Source of the DNA: Paenibacillus sp. FSL K6-1330
GTDB taxonomy: Bacteria; Bacillota; Bacilli; Paenibacillales; Paenibacillaceae
Direction: 5' to 3'
NCBI RefSeq assembly: GCF_037976825.1
Contig: NZ_CP150269.1
Location: forward strand, 2,183,501-2,247,500
DNA: 64,000 nucleotides
Shown here: piece after piece, positions 23,962 through 33,050 of the stretch
Position numbering within the stretch: position 1 is the first letter of the stretch
How the letters are laid out: every line of letters starts with the position of its first letter
The notes under the pieces: generated by a model
Told to the model about the DNA's origin: nothing
Databases searched by the model: none
Seen by the model: the letters and a program-made list of their open reading frames with translations, nothing else
Made by a program: the position numbers and the translations under genes

Positions 23962-25404
23962 GTGTTGGAAAAGAAACAGTGTGCACCGATCATTGCTGGC
24001 AATTATGCCGACCCGTCGATCATCCGATTTGGCGAGGATTATTACATGACACATTCCTCCTACAAGCTGACGCCAGGTCTCGTCATCTGGCATTCGCGTG
24101 ATTTGCTAAATTGGAGCCGGGTTGGGGCAGCATTGCCCCAATACGAGGGGGACGTATGGGCGCCGGAATTCGTGGCTCATAACGGCATGTATTATATTTA
24201 TTATCCGGCAGCGCGAACGAACTGGGTGGTAACGGCATCCAGTCCGACGGGACCGTGGAGCAAACCGATCCATTTGGGGATCAAAGGAATTGATCCGGGA
24301 CACACGGTAGGACCGGACGGAAAGCGTTATTTGCATATGTCGGGCGGTGATTTTGTAGAGCTAACGGCGGACGGACTCGCGGTTACAGGCAAAGTCAGAC
24401 ATGTGTATAACGGCTGGCGGTATCCGGACGATTGGGTCGTGGAGGCTTACAGTCTGGAGGGGCCGAAGATTACCGTTCACGATGGATATTACTATCTGAC
24501 GGTGGCAGTTGGGGGGACAGCTGGACCGCCCACAAGTCATATGGCCGTGTCGTCAAGATCCAGAACGCCATGGGGACCTTGGGAGCACTCTCCGTACAAC
24601 CCGATTGTTCATACGGAATCCAGGGATGAGCTCTGGTGGTCCAAAGGACACGCCTCGTTGATAGACTCCCCGAACGGCCAGTGGTGGATGGTCTACCATG
24701 CTTATGCGGGCGGGTTCCATTCGCTGGGCAGGCAGACCTTGCTCGAACCGATCGAATGGACTTCAGACGGATGGTTTCGTGCTGCAGAAGGTCGTGAGGG
24801 ACTTATTGGCGAGTACGATCGGCCGCATGATGAAGGTGAAATCAATGCTGTGAATCAAGGTGTTACATTCAGGGATACCTTTTCTGGAACTGAGCTGGGT
24901 TTGCATTGGCAGTGCGAAGGCGTGGAGCCTTCCGCCCGGTTCCATCCGAGGAATCATGAATTGGTAGCCGAGGCAGCATCCGAGGAGGCAAAAGCTTCTC
25001 CACTGCTCTACATGGCAGGCCATAAGCGTTATTCAGCAGAGGCCGAGATCATCGTGGAAGGTCCGGCAGAAGGCCGTCTGCTGCTCTATTATAACGATGC
25101 GGCATATCTCGGGTTGGGAGTCAACGAGCGCGGGGTCCGGCATTTCCGGTCATTCAAGGGCTATGGGACGATGCCGAATGATCAGCGCAGGGCATTTTTG
25201 CGGTTGGTTAACGATGCGCATATCGTTTCATTCTATTACAGCTTCGATGGGGTGGAATGGCTCCGGTATGACAAAGTGGCGGATGTTTCAGGATTCCATC
25301 ACAATACGTTTGGCGGGTTTCAGAGCCTCCGCATCGGACTGGATGCCGTCGGTAAAGGCAGGGTGATTTTTCGGAATTTTTCATATAACGTCATAAGCAG
25401 CTGA
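23962..25404 (+). CDS. Glycoside hydrolase family 43 protein
   Basis: 480 aa from GTG 23962 (GAGAGGAGCGAGGG upstream). No signal peptide, so cytoplasmic. The five-bladed beta-propeller of GH43 covers ~1-290: catalytic-base region NYADPSIIRF, EGDVWAPEF with the pKa-tuning Asp, and the general-acid region VVEAYSLEGPKI. The C-terminal ~300-480 is a beta-sandwich (FRDTFSGTELGLHWQCEG) as in beta-xylosidase-like members. Family members hydrolyse xylo- or arabino-oligosaccharides. Sitting behind an importer, it should process an internalised oligosaccharide (inference). Confidence 0.9.
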   Translation: MLEKKQCAPIIAGNYADPSIIRFGEDYYMTHSSYKLTPGLVIWHSRDLLNWSRVGAALPQYEGDVWAPEFVAHNGMYYIYYPAARTNWVVTASSPTGPWSKPIHLGIKGIDPGHTVGPDGKRYLHMSGGDFVELTADGLAVTGKVRHVYNGWRYPDDWVVEAYSLEGPKITVHDGYYYLTVAVGGTAGPPTSHMAVSSRSRTPWGPWEHSPYNPIVHTESRDELWWSKGHASLIDSPNGQWWMVYHAYAGGFHSLGRQTLLEPIEWTSDGWFRAAEGREGLIGEYDRPHDEGEINAVNQGVTFRDTFSGTELGLHWQCEGVEPSARFHPRNHELVAEAASEEAKASPLLYMAGHKRYSAEAEIIVEGPAEGRLLLYYNDAAYLGLGVNERGVRHFRSFKGYGTMPNDQRRAFLRLVNDAHIVSFYYSFDGVEWLRYDKVADVSGFHHNTFGGFQSLRIGLDAVGKGRVIFRNFSYNVISS

Positions 25405-25419
25405 AAGAAGGGATAGGGC

Positions 25420-26538
25420 ATGACAAAGAGATTAGAGGACATTCTGACGGGTGGCGACGGGCTGTTTGAAGGTTTCTTCGAATGGCTCGAAGGACAATAT
25501 GACGCTGCTTCCGGCGGCTTTTATTATGCCCGCAGTTCAAGGGATTCTGATGCGTTCACGCCGGACATCGAATCGACGGCGCAAGCATTGGGCATTATCG
25601 AGCGCTGCGGGCTTCAGCAAAGGCTGGCCGATGATATTAAGACGGGCATCGTGCGTTTTTTTCAGTCGAAGCAAGACCCTAGGGCGGGGTATTTCTATGA
25701 TGCCGATCCAAGGATGAGAAAAGACGATGTGATGGTGGGACGTGCACTTGGTTACAGCGTAGGAGCACTCCGAAAGTTGGGCGCAGCCCCTTTGCATCCG
25801 CTGCCGGGCAATCGGAATATGGCTCCGGCATACTGCCGTTCTCCTGAGGCTTATGCAGAGTGGCTGCGTTCGATCAGTCTTGCGAACAGCTGGCGTGGCT
25901 GCGACCGGCTGTGTAACTCGGCCCCCTATTTAAATCAGATGACGCCTGCAGATCGGAAGCCGTTCTTATGTGAAGCTCTGTCTTATTTTGCGAGTATACA
26001 AGACCCCGTGACAGGGTTGTGGGGTGAAGGCACCCTTTATGTGCGAATATCGGGAACCTTCAAGCTGTTGACATTCTATAACCGGTTTCAGGCTCCCCTG
26101 CCTCGGATGCCGGAAATATACCGTTCCCTGCTGCACGCTCTGCGGAACGAGAAGGCCGTTGACATGTGTTATATCCGGAACCCGATCAGCCTCCTGACCT
26201 CGATGAAGCTGCGCATCCCGGAAGAGGACGTTCTGGAGATCGCGGAAATCACCTTGCGGAATATGGCGCGGCTCAAGCGGGCGGACGGCGGATTTTCCAG
26301 GGAAATCGATCATTCCCCGCCGGCACCGAATGTGGCCCAAGTGAAGCAAGGTGAGCATTATCCTGACATGCCGGAGGCGGTTTCACTGGGCAAGGGTGAG
26401 GTCGAAGGGGACATGAATGCCGGAACGCAGGCGATTCTTATCCGCTATTCGCTCCGTGAGCTCGGGGGGCTGCAGGAACGAAAGCTGGATATTTCCGATT
26501 CTGTGTTCTCATTTTTACGAGCAGATACGGGGATATGA
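25420..26538 (+). CDS. Conserved protein of unknown function in GH43 operon (372 aa)
   Basis: Starts 16 bp after the GH43 gene with AAAGAAGGGATAGGGC before ATG 25420. No signal peptide. It has repeated helical elements with YDAASGGFYYARSS, TAQALGIIERCG and a late HYPDMPEAVSLGKGEVEGDM segment. The pattern of GG-F/aromatic turns between helices suggests an alpha/alpha toroid such as those of terpenoid cyclase-like or glycosidase folds. I do not recognise a named family. Its position argues for a role in processing the same sugar, perhaps as a hydrolase or lyase, but catalytic residues cannot be assigned. Confidence 0.75.
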   Translation: MTKRLEDILTGGDGLFEGFFEWLEGQYDAASGGFYYARSSRDSDAFTPDIESTAQALGIIERCGLQQRLADDIKTGIVRFFQSKQDPRAGYFYDADPRMRKDDVMVGRALGYSVGALRKLGAAPLHPLPGNRNMAPAYCRSPEAYAEWLRSISLANSWRGCDRLCNSAPYLNQMTPADRKPFLCEALSYFASIQDPVTGLWGEGTLYVRISGTFKLLTFYNRFQAPLPRMPEIYRSLLHALRNEKAVDMCYIRNPISLLTSMKLRIPEEDVLEIAEITLRNMARLKRADGGFSREIDHSPPAPNVAQVKQGEHYPDMPEAVSLGKGEVEGDMNAGTQAILIRYSLRELGGLQERKLDISDSVFSFLRADTGI

Positions 26539-26716
26539 TTTTCGAGTCATGACCTCCAAATGTATAGAATCAATCAGCCGAGATGATTCTCTGAATTTTT
26601 ATGACATGGATAATAGGAATACATAGACCCTTCGGCGAAGAAGTTATGAAGGTTTTTAATTTAATGAATCGATGAACGCGAAAATTCGGTACTTGGATTA
26701 GCAGAGGAGGAGGATC

Positions 26717-27034
26717 ATGGCGGAAATCGGAGTTTGGGAACAGGCGGAGTCCGGGGTAACAAGGAAGGTGTTTCAACCCGGAACCGGGCTAATGATGATG
26801 GAGGTGCATTTTGAAGAAGGGGCGGAAGGTGCATTGCACAGCCATCCCCATGAGCAGATGAGTTACTGTCTGAAGGGCGCCATCGAATTTTATATCAACG
26901 GTGAGACAACTCTGGTGCGTCAGGGAGATACCATCGTCATTCCCGGCGGAGCGGAGCATGGGGTAAAAGCACTGGAACCCTCCGCTCTTTTGGATACGTT
27001 TACACCGCTGAGACTGGATTTGCTTGGTCTCTGA
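26717..27034 (+). CDS. Small cupin-domain protein
   Basis: 105-aa single-domain cupin. The first cupin motif is GALHSHPHEQMSYCLKGAIEF (two metal His, Glu/Gln and the turn), the second is GDTIVIPGGAEHGVKAL. These bind a metal, often Mn, Fe or Zn. GAGGAGGAGGATC precedes ATG 26717. Such stand-alone cupins near sugar operons are often described as sugar-acid isomerase (KdgF-like) or ligand-sensing proteins; KdgF-type linearisation of unsaturated uronates is one possibility but untested. Separated by about 180 bp of plain sequence from the previous operon and 68 bp from the esterase. Confidence 0.85.
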   Translation: MAEIGVWEQAESGVTRKVFQPGTGLMMMEVHFEEGAEGALHSHPHEQMSYCLKGAIEFYINGETTLVRQGDTIVIPGGAEHGVKALEPSALLDTFTPLRLDLLGL

Positions 27035-27102
27035 GTGCTTAAGGCTGAAGGAAATGTAGAAATGAATGAATAGACTTGAGATGAAGACAGAAAGGAATGG
27101 AT

Positions 27103-27915
27103 ATGATGAAGCTTTGGGAACAGGATATTCCCGGACATGAGTCGGTGGAAGAGAAATTCACACCCTACATCGTACCTTATCTATTACAAAATGAAACGCC
27201 CCACGGAGCCGTGCTTGTGCTTCCGGGCGGCGGTTACGAGCGGCGCGCAGATCATGAGGGTGATCCGATTGCCATGTGGCTGAATTCAATTGGGCTATCG
27301 GCCTTTGTCGTTCATTATCGTGTTGCCCCTTATCGCCATCCATATCCGCTAGGCGATGCCCAGCGTGCCATCCGGCTTGTAAGACATCACGCCAAGGATT
27401 GGAACATCGATCCGGACCGTGTTGGAATTCTCGGGTTCTCGGCAGGCGGACATCTCGCGGCGAGTGCCAGCACTCATTTCGATGAAGGAAACCCGGAGGC
27501 CGTGGATGCTGTGGACCGGCAGAGCTCCCGCCCGAACGCATCTATTCTGTGTTACCCGGTCATTTCATTTAAGGATTATTACCATGAGGGCTCCATGTCC
27601 AAGCTGTTGGGAGAGGATCCGCCGGAAGAATTGAGAAATGCGTTGTCGCTTGAGCTTGCGGTGAAGCCGGAGACCCCTCCTTCCTTTCTGTGGCATACCG
27701 CGGACGACGGCGCGGTTCCGGTTGAGAACAGCCTCATGTATGCCAAAGCGCTAAGCGAGCAGCGCATCCCGTTTGAGCTTCATGTTTTCCCGGAGGGCCG
27801 GCATGGTCTTGGTCTTGCTGAAGAAAATCCTAGTGTTTCGCAATGGACGGGCCTGTGCGCAGGCTGGCTGCAGAAGATCGGTTTCCTGTCGCAAGAAGTC
27901 GTTCAGGGAAGGTAG
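27103..27915 (+). CDS. Alpha/beta hydrolase, acetylxylan-esterase-like
   Basis: 270 aa. LVLPGGGYERR is the oxyanion-hole region (HGGGY-like), GILGFSAGGHLAAS holds the nucleophile Ser, and the acid and base are in WHTADDGAVPVENS and EGRHGLGLAEEN. This is the BD-FAE/esterase-lipase family that removes acetyl groups from xylan oligosaccharides. No signal peptide, so it acts in the cytoplasm on imported sugar. Several starts are possible (27097, 27103, 27106); AAAGGA is well spaced from 27103 or 27106. Downstream of the cupin on the same strand, and ends at a strong terminator. Confidence 0.88.
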   Translation: MMKLWEQDIPGHESVEEKFTPYIVPYLLQNETPHGAVLVLPGGGYERRADHEGDPIAMWLNSIGLSAFVVHYRVAPYRHPYPLGDAQRAIRLVRHHAKDWNIDPDRVGILGFSAGGHLAASASTHFDEGNPEAVDAVDRQSSRPNASILCYPVISFKDYYHEGSMSKLLGEDPPEELRNALSLELAVKPETPPSFLWHTADDGAVPVENSLMYAKALSEQRIPFELHVFPEGRHGLGLAEENPSVSQWTGLCAGWLQKIGFLSQEVVQGR

Positions 27916-27944
27916 ACGGATGCAGCTAAATTGAACTCATGAAA

Positions 27945-27985
27945 AAAACAAGCTCATCTGAAAAATCATCAGATGAGCTTGTTCG
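27945..27985. terminator. Bidirectional terminator
   Basis: AACAAGCTCATCTG (27947-27960) pairs with CAGATGAGCTTGTT (27970-27983) between the convergent esterase and ABC-2 permease genes. Confidence 0.85.
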
Positions 27986-27998
27986 TATAACCTAAAGA

Positions 27999-29102
27999 TC
28001 AGGACCGGCCTCTAATCTCCTGTCGGAGGAACAGGACGTAAGAGATGGCGAAGCAGATCAGCGTGGCTGCGGTCAGTCCGGTAATTTGCGGCCAGACGAG
28101 TAGCAGGCTTTGACCAAAGGGCAGCGGACTAGCGATGGCGCCGTACACCTGCTCCTGTGTGAGTGGTCCGAGATTGCGGATGGACGGCATCAGCAGAGTG
28201 CTCGTTGCCTCATTAAACAGGGTATATGGCGACAGCCGGCCAAGCCAGAGCATCAGATTCTGATAGCTCATGACATCATGGACCGTGGCTGAGGCAGAAT
28301 CCGGAGCCAATCCCCGCGCCAGCAATCGCAGGATCATATCAAAAAAGAAGCTGAAGAACAGCCAAACCGCAATGCTTGACAGGGCGGAAGTCGCAGGCTG
28401 GCGGAATCTTACGGAGAACATAATGGCCAGATTCAGCCAGAAGCCAACGTAAAATATGGTCACAACCAGAAAGCTGAGGATTCTCAAAAATTCCTCAAAG
28501 GTTGGCGGTATGCCGATAATCAGGGTGCCCAGCGCCATGGTCAGCAGCCCGAGCGTGATAAACATGATGCTGATCACGATCAGGGAAGCGGCGAATTTGG
28601 CATTGAGCAGGTCGTCGCGGTGAATCGGCTGCGCCATGATGCGGCTGAGCGTCCCTTTGTTCCGTTCACTGTTGACGGCATCAAAGCCCATGCCGATTCC
28701 GAGCAATGGACCTAAGAAACCGACAAACCCGATGAAGGTCGGGAGGGTGCCGTCCGAGAGGGTGAACAGCTTCAGGATGACAAAATCATCGACCCCGTTC
28801 TCCGACCCGAGGGCTTCACGGATGCTGTTCATTGCCGTATATAGCGAAGCCACGCAGGTTAAGGCGATGATGCCCAGCAGTAAAATGAAGCGCCAGCTCC
28901 GGATATGGTCCGCGATCTCTTTACGGACCAGCACGCCGAAGGCTGAAGGCGTGGACGGTTTGACTGCTTCTACTGTCGCCGTTTGGTCTGGCCTGTTGGT
29001 GCGCTTAGAAAATGTTTTTTTTGTGTTTTCGGAGAAGGACTGCAGCCAGCGGCCAATGCCAGCCAGCTTATCCTGTACGCTCAGCACTCTTTGCTCTGCC
29101 AT
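27999..29102 (-). CDS. ABC-2 type transporter permease
   Basis: 367 aa from ATG 29102, placed by the perfect GGAGGT ribosome site; earlier in-frame starts lie inside the ATPase gene. A long charged N-terminal tail (~1-75) precedes a first membrane segment (FILLLGIIALTCVASLYT). A family motif, GFDAVNSERNKGTLSRIMAQ, then leads into about five more membrane segments. It is the membrane subunit of an exporter or surface-protein-processing system of the NatB/YhaP or gliding-type ABC-2 family. The start overlaps the end of the ATPase gene by 35 bp, so they are translationally coupled. Confidence 0.9.
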   Translation of the reverse strand: MAEQRVLSVQDKLAGIGRWLQSFSENTKKTFSKRTNRPDQTATVEAVKPSTPSAFGVLVRKEIADHIRSWRFILLLGIIALTCVASLYTAMNSIREALGSENGVDDFVILKLFTLSDGTLPTFIGFVGFLGPLLGIGMGFDAVNSERNKGTLSRIMAQPIHRDDLLNAKFAASLIVISIMFITLGLLTMALGTLIIGIPPTFEEFLRILSFLVVTIFYVGFWLNLAIMFSVRFRQPATSALSSIAVWLFFSFFFDMILRLLARGLAPDSASATVHDVMSYQNLMLWLGRLSPYTLFNEATSTLLMPSIRNLGPLTQEQVYGAIASPLPFGQSLLLVWPQITGLTAATLICFAISYVLFLRQEIRGRS

Positions 29103-30090
29103 GCTCATCACCTCCTGCAAAATAACGGTGGTAGATTTCGTCCAAACCATACTGCTGGCGGTTCAGCGAGAACAGCTGGACACCAGCATTCACGACCGTT
29201 CGGGCAATTTCAGGGCTGCAATCCCTATCGGCCCGGATCAGAACCTTAGCCGGAAGGTTTCTGATCCGGGTGTCCGCATGCTCAGCCGTATCGCTTTCGA
29301 CAGACGGTACCTCGACCTGGTGAACCCCTTCGATGGTGCTGATCTCATCCCGCAATTCGGGCCGTAGCTCATCCAGCTCCACCTTGATTTTAATCGGATC
29401 ATCCGCGAACAGGGTCCGGGACAGCCCCTCGACATCCCCTTCGGCGAGCAGTCGTCCCCGCACGAACAGGCCGACGCGGTCGCAAATCTGCTGAACCTGG
29501 TGCAGCTGATGGGACGATAGCAGTACGGTAAGGCCCTGCTCACGGCTTAGCTTCCGTATCAAACGCAGCAGCTCCTCCATACCTGTTGGATCAATGCCCA
29601 AGGTCGGTTCGTCCAGGATGATGATTTCCGGGGATTTCATCAAGACGTCCGCAAGTCCGAGCCGCTGTCGCATTCCGCGGGAATAAGCCCCGGTCTTCTT
29701 ATGGGCTGCATGCGTGAGCCCAACGTGCTCTAACAGCTCCAGTGCCCTCTCCCGGGCTTGGGAATCGGGGATTCGATTCAGCCGTGCCGTAAGCATCAGA
29801 TTTTCGAGCCCGGTTCGGTCCTCGTAAAAGCCAACGTCATCAGGCAGGTAACCGACCCGCCGCTTGACCGGGATCGGTTCTCTTGTCGGATTGAGGCCAA
29901 GCACGTTAATGGTTCCTGAATCCGGTTCGCTGAGTCCGAGCAGCATCAGGATGGTGGTGGATTTGCCCGCACCGTTCGGGCCGAGCAGACCGAAGATCTC
30001 GCCGCGTTTAATTTGGAGGGATAAACGGTCCACCGCCTTCGTTTCATTGTAGCTCTTCGTCAATTCGTGAATGTCAATGACCGTATCCAT
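29068..30090 (-). CDS. ABC transporter ATP-binding protein
   Basis: 340 aa from ATG 30090 (AAGGAGAT upstream). Walker A GPNGAGKST (37-45), signature YSRGMRQ (136-142), Walker B IIILDEP (156-162), and the H-loop region LLSSHQLHQVQQ. A C-terminal ~110-aa extension, beyond the usual ATPase, follows. It energises the ABC-2 permease encoded next. The operon order NEW3 protein, ATPase, permease is a recurrent three-gene unit in Firmicutes. Confidence 0.94.
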   Translation of the reverse strand: MDTVIDIHELTKSYNETKAVDRLSLQIKRGEIFGLLGPNGAGKSTTILMLLGLSEPDSGTINVLGLNPTREPIPVKRRVGYLPDDVGFYEDRTGLENLMLTARLNRIPDSQARERALELLEHVGLTHAAHKKTGAYSRGMRQRLGLADVLMKSPEIIILDEPTLGIDPTGMEELLRLIRKLSREQGLTVLLSSHQLHQVQQICDRVGLFVRGRLLAEGDVEGLSRTLFADDPIKIKVELDELRPELRDEISTIEGVHQVEVPSVESDTAEHADTRIRNLPAKVLIRADRDCSPEIARTVVNAGVQLFSLNRQQYGLDEIYHRYFAGGDEHGRAKSAERTG

Positions 30091-30095
30091 CAAGG

Positions 30096-31259
30096 TTATC
30101 TCCTTCCGTATTTACGAATGAGAACATAGATGCCTCCCAGAATTGCAACAATAACGAGCACGCCGATCCAGCCCCACAGCATGGAGCCTTTGACGGCTAC
30201 GCGGAATTGGGCGTCGGAGCTTGCTTCAGCCGCAGCGGCCTTCAGGCTGGTAACATAATCACCCGCAATGGCTTTGTCGCTTGAGGTCAGTTTGGCTTCT
30301 ACCGTTGTGGATTTGCCTGCGGGCAGATTTTCGATCGTTTTCGGATTGAAGCTTACCTCCCAGTCCACCGGCGTATCGGAGCTAAGATTAATATCCGAGA
30401 GAGGTGCCGTCCCCGTATTCTTGACCAGCAGCTCGATGGTTTTGCTGCCGCCCGCATTGACGTTTGTGCTGAGCAAACCGCTTGGTGTTGTAAGCTCCAG
30501 CCCATAAGAGCCCGTAATGACAGCTTCCAGCGCAAGCTCGGAGGATGTCGATGAATTGGAGGCGCGGATCGGAATGGAGAAGGAGCCTTCCGTCACTTCG
30601 GCAGGCGGTTTGAGATCGACAGTAATGGATTGACTTGCACCCGCTTCGATTTCGACGGAGGATACCTGCTTGCCGCCGGAGGTGAATGTAACGTCCCAAC
30701 CCGCCTGGGGATCGGCCTGAAGGGCGTAGTTTTGTTTATTGGCGGTTCGATTTTGCAGATTCACCGTGTAGGTAAACGTGGAATCGGCATGCCCCTCCAG
30801 ATTGGCTTGATCCGTTGTGAGCTCGGTCTGATAGGTTCCTTTTTCCGTAATATCGACAGTTAATGGCAGACTGGCCATGGATCCCGCCGTTACTTGAAAC
30901 CAGTAGGAGCCTTTATCTACTTTGAGAGGCACGGTAACCTCCAAGGACACCGATTCCGATTCACCCGGCTTCACGGATACTTCCTTCAGCTGCCAGCCTC
31001 CGCCGTTAAGCTTGGTGCTCCAGCCGCTCGGCAGGCTGTTGATTTGGAGCGGAACCGTAATGACGCCGCTCGTATTGTTTTTGACTTCAAGGGGATAATT
31101 GATGACTTCCCCCGGCGGAACGGAAATCGAGGTGTAAGGTGTGTACAAGGTGATTTCCCCCGCCGCGAACGCGGTATTTCCTCCACTTAACAAATAAGTA
31201 CCCAGGATGAACAAGAGCAGCAGGTTCAGCTGCTTTGCTCTCTTTCTAAGCAATTTCAT
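30096..31259 (-). CDS. Secreted NEW3-domain membrane-anchored protein
   Basis: 387 aa. Signal peptide ~1-33 (ending AFAAG). The exterior part is three beta-sandwich repeats of the NEW3/CARDB-like type, each with a turn like YPLEVKNNTSG, YTVNLQNRTANK and LLVKNTGTAPLSD. A C-terminal membrane helix (WIGVLVIVAILGGIYVLI) and basic tail RKYGRR anchor it. First gene of the operon with the ABC ATPase and permease (5 bp gap to the ATPase), so it may act as an extracellular partner of the transporter. No catalytic motif seen. Confidence 0.85.
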   Translation of the reverse strand: MKLLRKRAKQLNLLLLFILGTYLLSGGNTAFAAGEITLYTPYTSISVPPGEVINYPLEVKNNTSGVITVPLQINSLPSGWSTKLNGGGWQLKEVSVKPGESESVSLEVTVPLKVDKGSYWFQVTAGSMASLPLTVDITEKGTYQTELTTDQANLEGHADSTFTYTVNLQNRTANKQNYALQADPQAGWDVTFTSGGKQVSSVEIEAGASQSITVDLKPPAEVTEGSFSIPIRASNSSTSSELALEAVITGSYGLELTTPSGLLSTNVNAGGSKTIELLVKNTGTAPLSDINLSSDTPVDWEVSFNPKTIENLPAGKSTTVEAKLTSSDKAIAGDYVTSLKAAAAEASSDAQFRVAVKGSMLWGWIGVLVIVAILGGIYVLIRKYGRR

Positions 31260-31490
31260 GACACTACCCCTCCTAATTTATGGATTCATAATGAGTACGT
31301 TGGAAGCACCGGGTTTGGATTTATCGGAAAGATTAAAATTAGCTAAAAAATTCATTAAAGAAAGCTGAAAAGTGCCCCGGTTTATTCAAAAGACAAGGAG
31401 CGTTTGCTAAAATATTGAATCGAAAATGGCAGTGCGAAAGGCAGGCCATCATGATGATTTGAGAGGAGAACAGATTAGGGGGAGTCAGGA

Positions 31491-32096
31491 ATGAACGATC
31501 ATTCTGCGATGTGGCTGGAGGAGATTGCAGAAGGTTCGACCGCAGCATTCAGGCACTTCTATGATGCTAATGTCCGCTTGGTTTACCGGCTGGCTTTGCA
31601 GATGACCAAGGATCCGGCCGAGGCGGAGGATGTATGCCAGGATATCTTTATGGAAGTGCTGCATAAGGCGGATCAGTATGATCCTGCACGCGGAAGCGTT
31701 GAGGCTTGGCTGGCCGTGAGAACACGGTGCAGGGCGATGGATCGGCTGCGCAAGCGGCAGCGCACGGCTGCAGCCGAATGGATCGAAGAGGCGCTGCCGG
31801 AAACGGCATGGAGCGAAGAGCAGGAATCGGTAGAGTTGGCCGCCTTGCGCCGATTGGAGCTGGAGCAGGTAAAGGAGGCGCTCCAGGGCATTCCGCCCCT
31901 TCAGAGGATGGCGGTTTACGGAAGCTACGTCGAGCAGCGCTCCCACCGGGAAATGGCGGAATTGTTAAACCGGCCTGTCGGAACCGTCAAATCCTTAATC
32001 CGGTACGGCATCCACAATGTTAGACGGCGGCTGGATGCGATGAACGGGAAGGAAGGGGGGAGCTCGCAGCATGAAACATTCAAAGCAAGACCATGA
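31491..32096 (+). CDS. ECF-type RNA polymerase sigma factor
   Basis: 201 aa. Region 2 includes EDVCQDIFMEVLHKADQYDP and the helix VEAWLAVRTRCRAMDRLRKRQ. Region 4 includes RSHREMAELLNRPVGTVKSL, the -35-reading helix-turn-helix. GGGGGAGTCAGGA precedes ATG 31491. It overlaps its anti-sigma factor by 26 bp, the usual arrangement for coordinated production. Target promoters cannot be read from the sequence. Confidence 0.93.
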   Translation: MNDHSAMWLEEIAEGSTAAFRHFYDANVRLVYRLALQMTKDPAEAEDVCQDIFMEVLHKADQYDPARGSVEAWLAVRTRCRAMDRLRKRQRTAAAEWIEEALPETAWSEEQESVELAALRRLELEQVKEALQGIPPLQRMAVYGSYVEQRSHREMAELLNRPVGTVKSLIRYGIHNVRRRLDAMNGKEGGSSQHETFKARP

Positions 32097-32967
32097 GCGT
32101 TTCGCTCAAGACAACTTTGACTGCCCGTTATATCCCGAGGAGAAGCTTGTTGATTACGTTATGAAGCGATTGCCGTACGCGGAGAGGAGGAATATCGAGC
32201 ACCATCTTAAGGAATGCAAGACATGTTTCGGGACAGCGGCTGAATGGGCCGACCTTATGGGAGCAGAAGGTATCGCAACGCCATCACATGAATCCGATGT
32301 AATCGAGCAGGAGCTGTTTCGAAGCGGTGATATTCATGGCGAACCGCTTGTCGGATCGACTCAGCCTGCAGGTACGGAGACGGCCATTCGGGAGTCAATG
32401 AAGAATCAAGCCGCGGATGGACACATGCCTCCCAAACGACTGCGCAGCAGGCTCCTGCTTGCGGCTTATATCCGGTCCTTCCGAAGCAAAATCCGAATCA
32501 GGAAGCATGTTGCATTGCAGGCGATATCCGGAGCACTGTTCATCCTGTTGATAGCCGGTTTATTCACCTTGAAGGGAAACGACGCTCAGACCCATGCGGC
32601 CTTCGAACATACGGTGAGCCAGCGGATTGCCGATATGCAAAGCGAGGATACCGAGCGGTATGTTATACAGCCGGTTGAGCCTTTCTACGGCAGCGGCTCG
32701 GTGTGGCTGAAACGCGGCTCGGGAGAAATGCTGATCGTTGTGAACGGCCTGCATTCCTTGGAGGAGAAAGACTATCAGGTGTGGCTTCAGGATGAGGATC
32801 GGCTGTCGAGCGCGGGCTTTATGCTTGTGCAGGGCCCGCAGGGAAAGAGCTATTATTACGGTTTCGGAGCGGAGAAAGCGAAGCGGATTGTTGTGAGCAT
32901 GGAACCTAAAGGGGGGAGCCGGAGACCGACCGGGCCCGAAGCCGTCCTGGTGAATATGGGGCCTTGA
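32071..32967 (+). CDS. Anti-sigma factor, zinc-finger and RskA-like
   Basis: 298 aa. Near the N-terminus HHLKECKTC is the HxxxCxxC zinc motif of the anti-sigma domain that holds the sigma factor. One transmembrane segment at ~150-170 (ISGALFILLIAGLFTL) separates it from an extracytoplasmic RskA-type C-terminal domain (GLHSLEEKDYQVWLQDE). It overlaps the sigma gene start-stop. It is expected to release the sigma factor on an envelope signal, likely by regulated proteolysis. Confidence 0.9.
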   Translation: MKHSKQDHERFAQDNFDCPLYPEEKLVDYVMKRLPYAERRNIEHHLKECKTCFGTAAEWADLMGAEGIATPSHESDVIEQELFRSGDIHGEPLVGSTQPAGTETAIRESMKNQAADGHMPPKRLRSRLLLAAYIRSFRSKIRIRKHVALQAISGALFILLIAGLFTLKGNDAQTHAAFEHTVSQRIADMQSEDTERYVIQPVEPFYGSGSVWLKRGSGEMLIVVNGLHSLEEKDYQVWLQDEDRLSSAGFMLVQGPQGKSYYYGFGAEKAKRIVVSMEPKGGSRRPTGPEAVLVNMGP

Positions 32968-33050
32968 TGCCCAGGTATACAGGGGAAATAAGTTATTCAA
33001 GGGAAACGCCGTGTCTAAAAACAATGTAAATCGAAGGCGGTGAGTACGGG

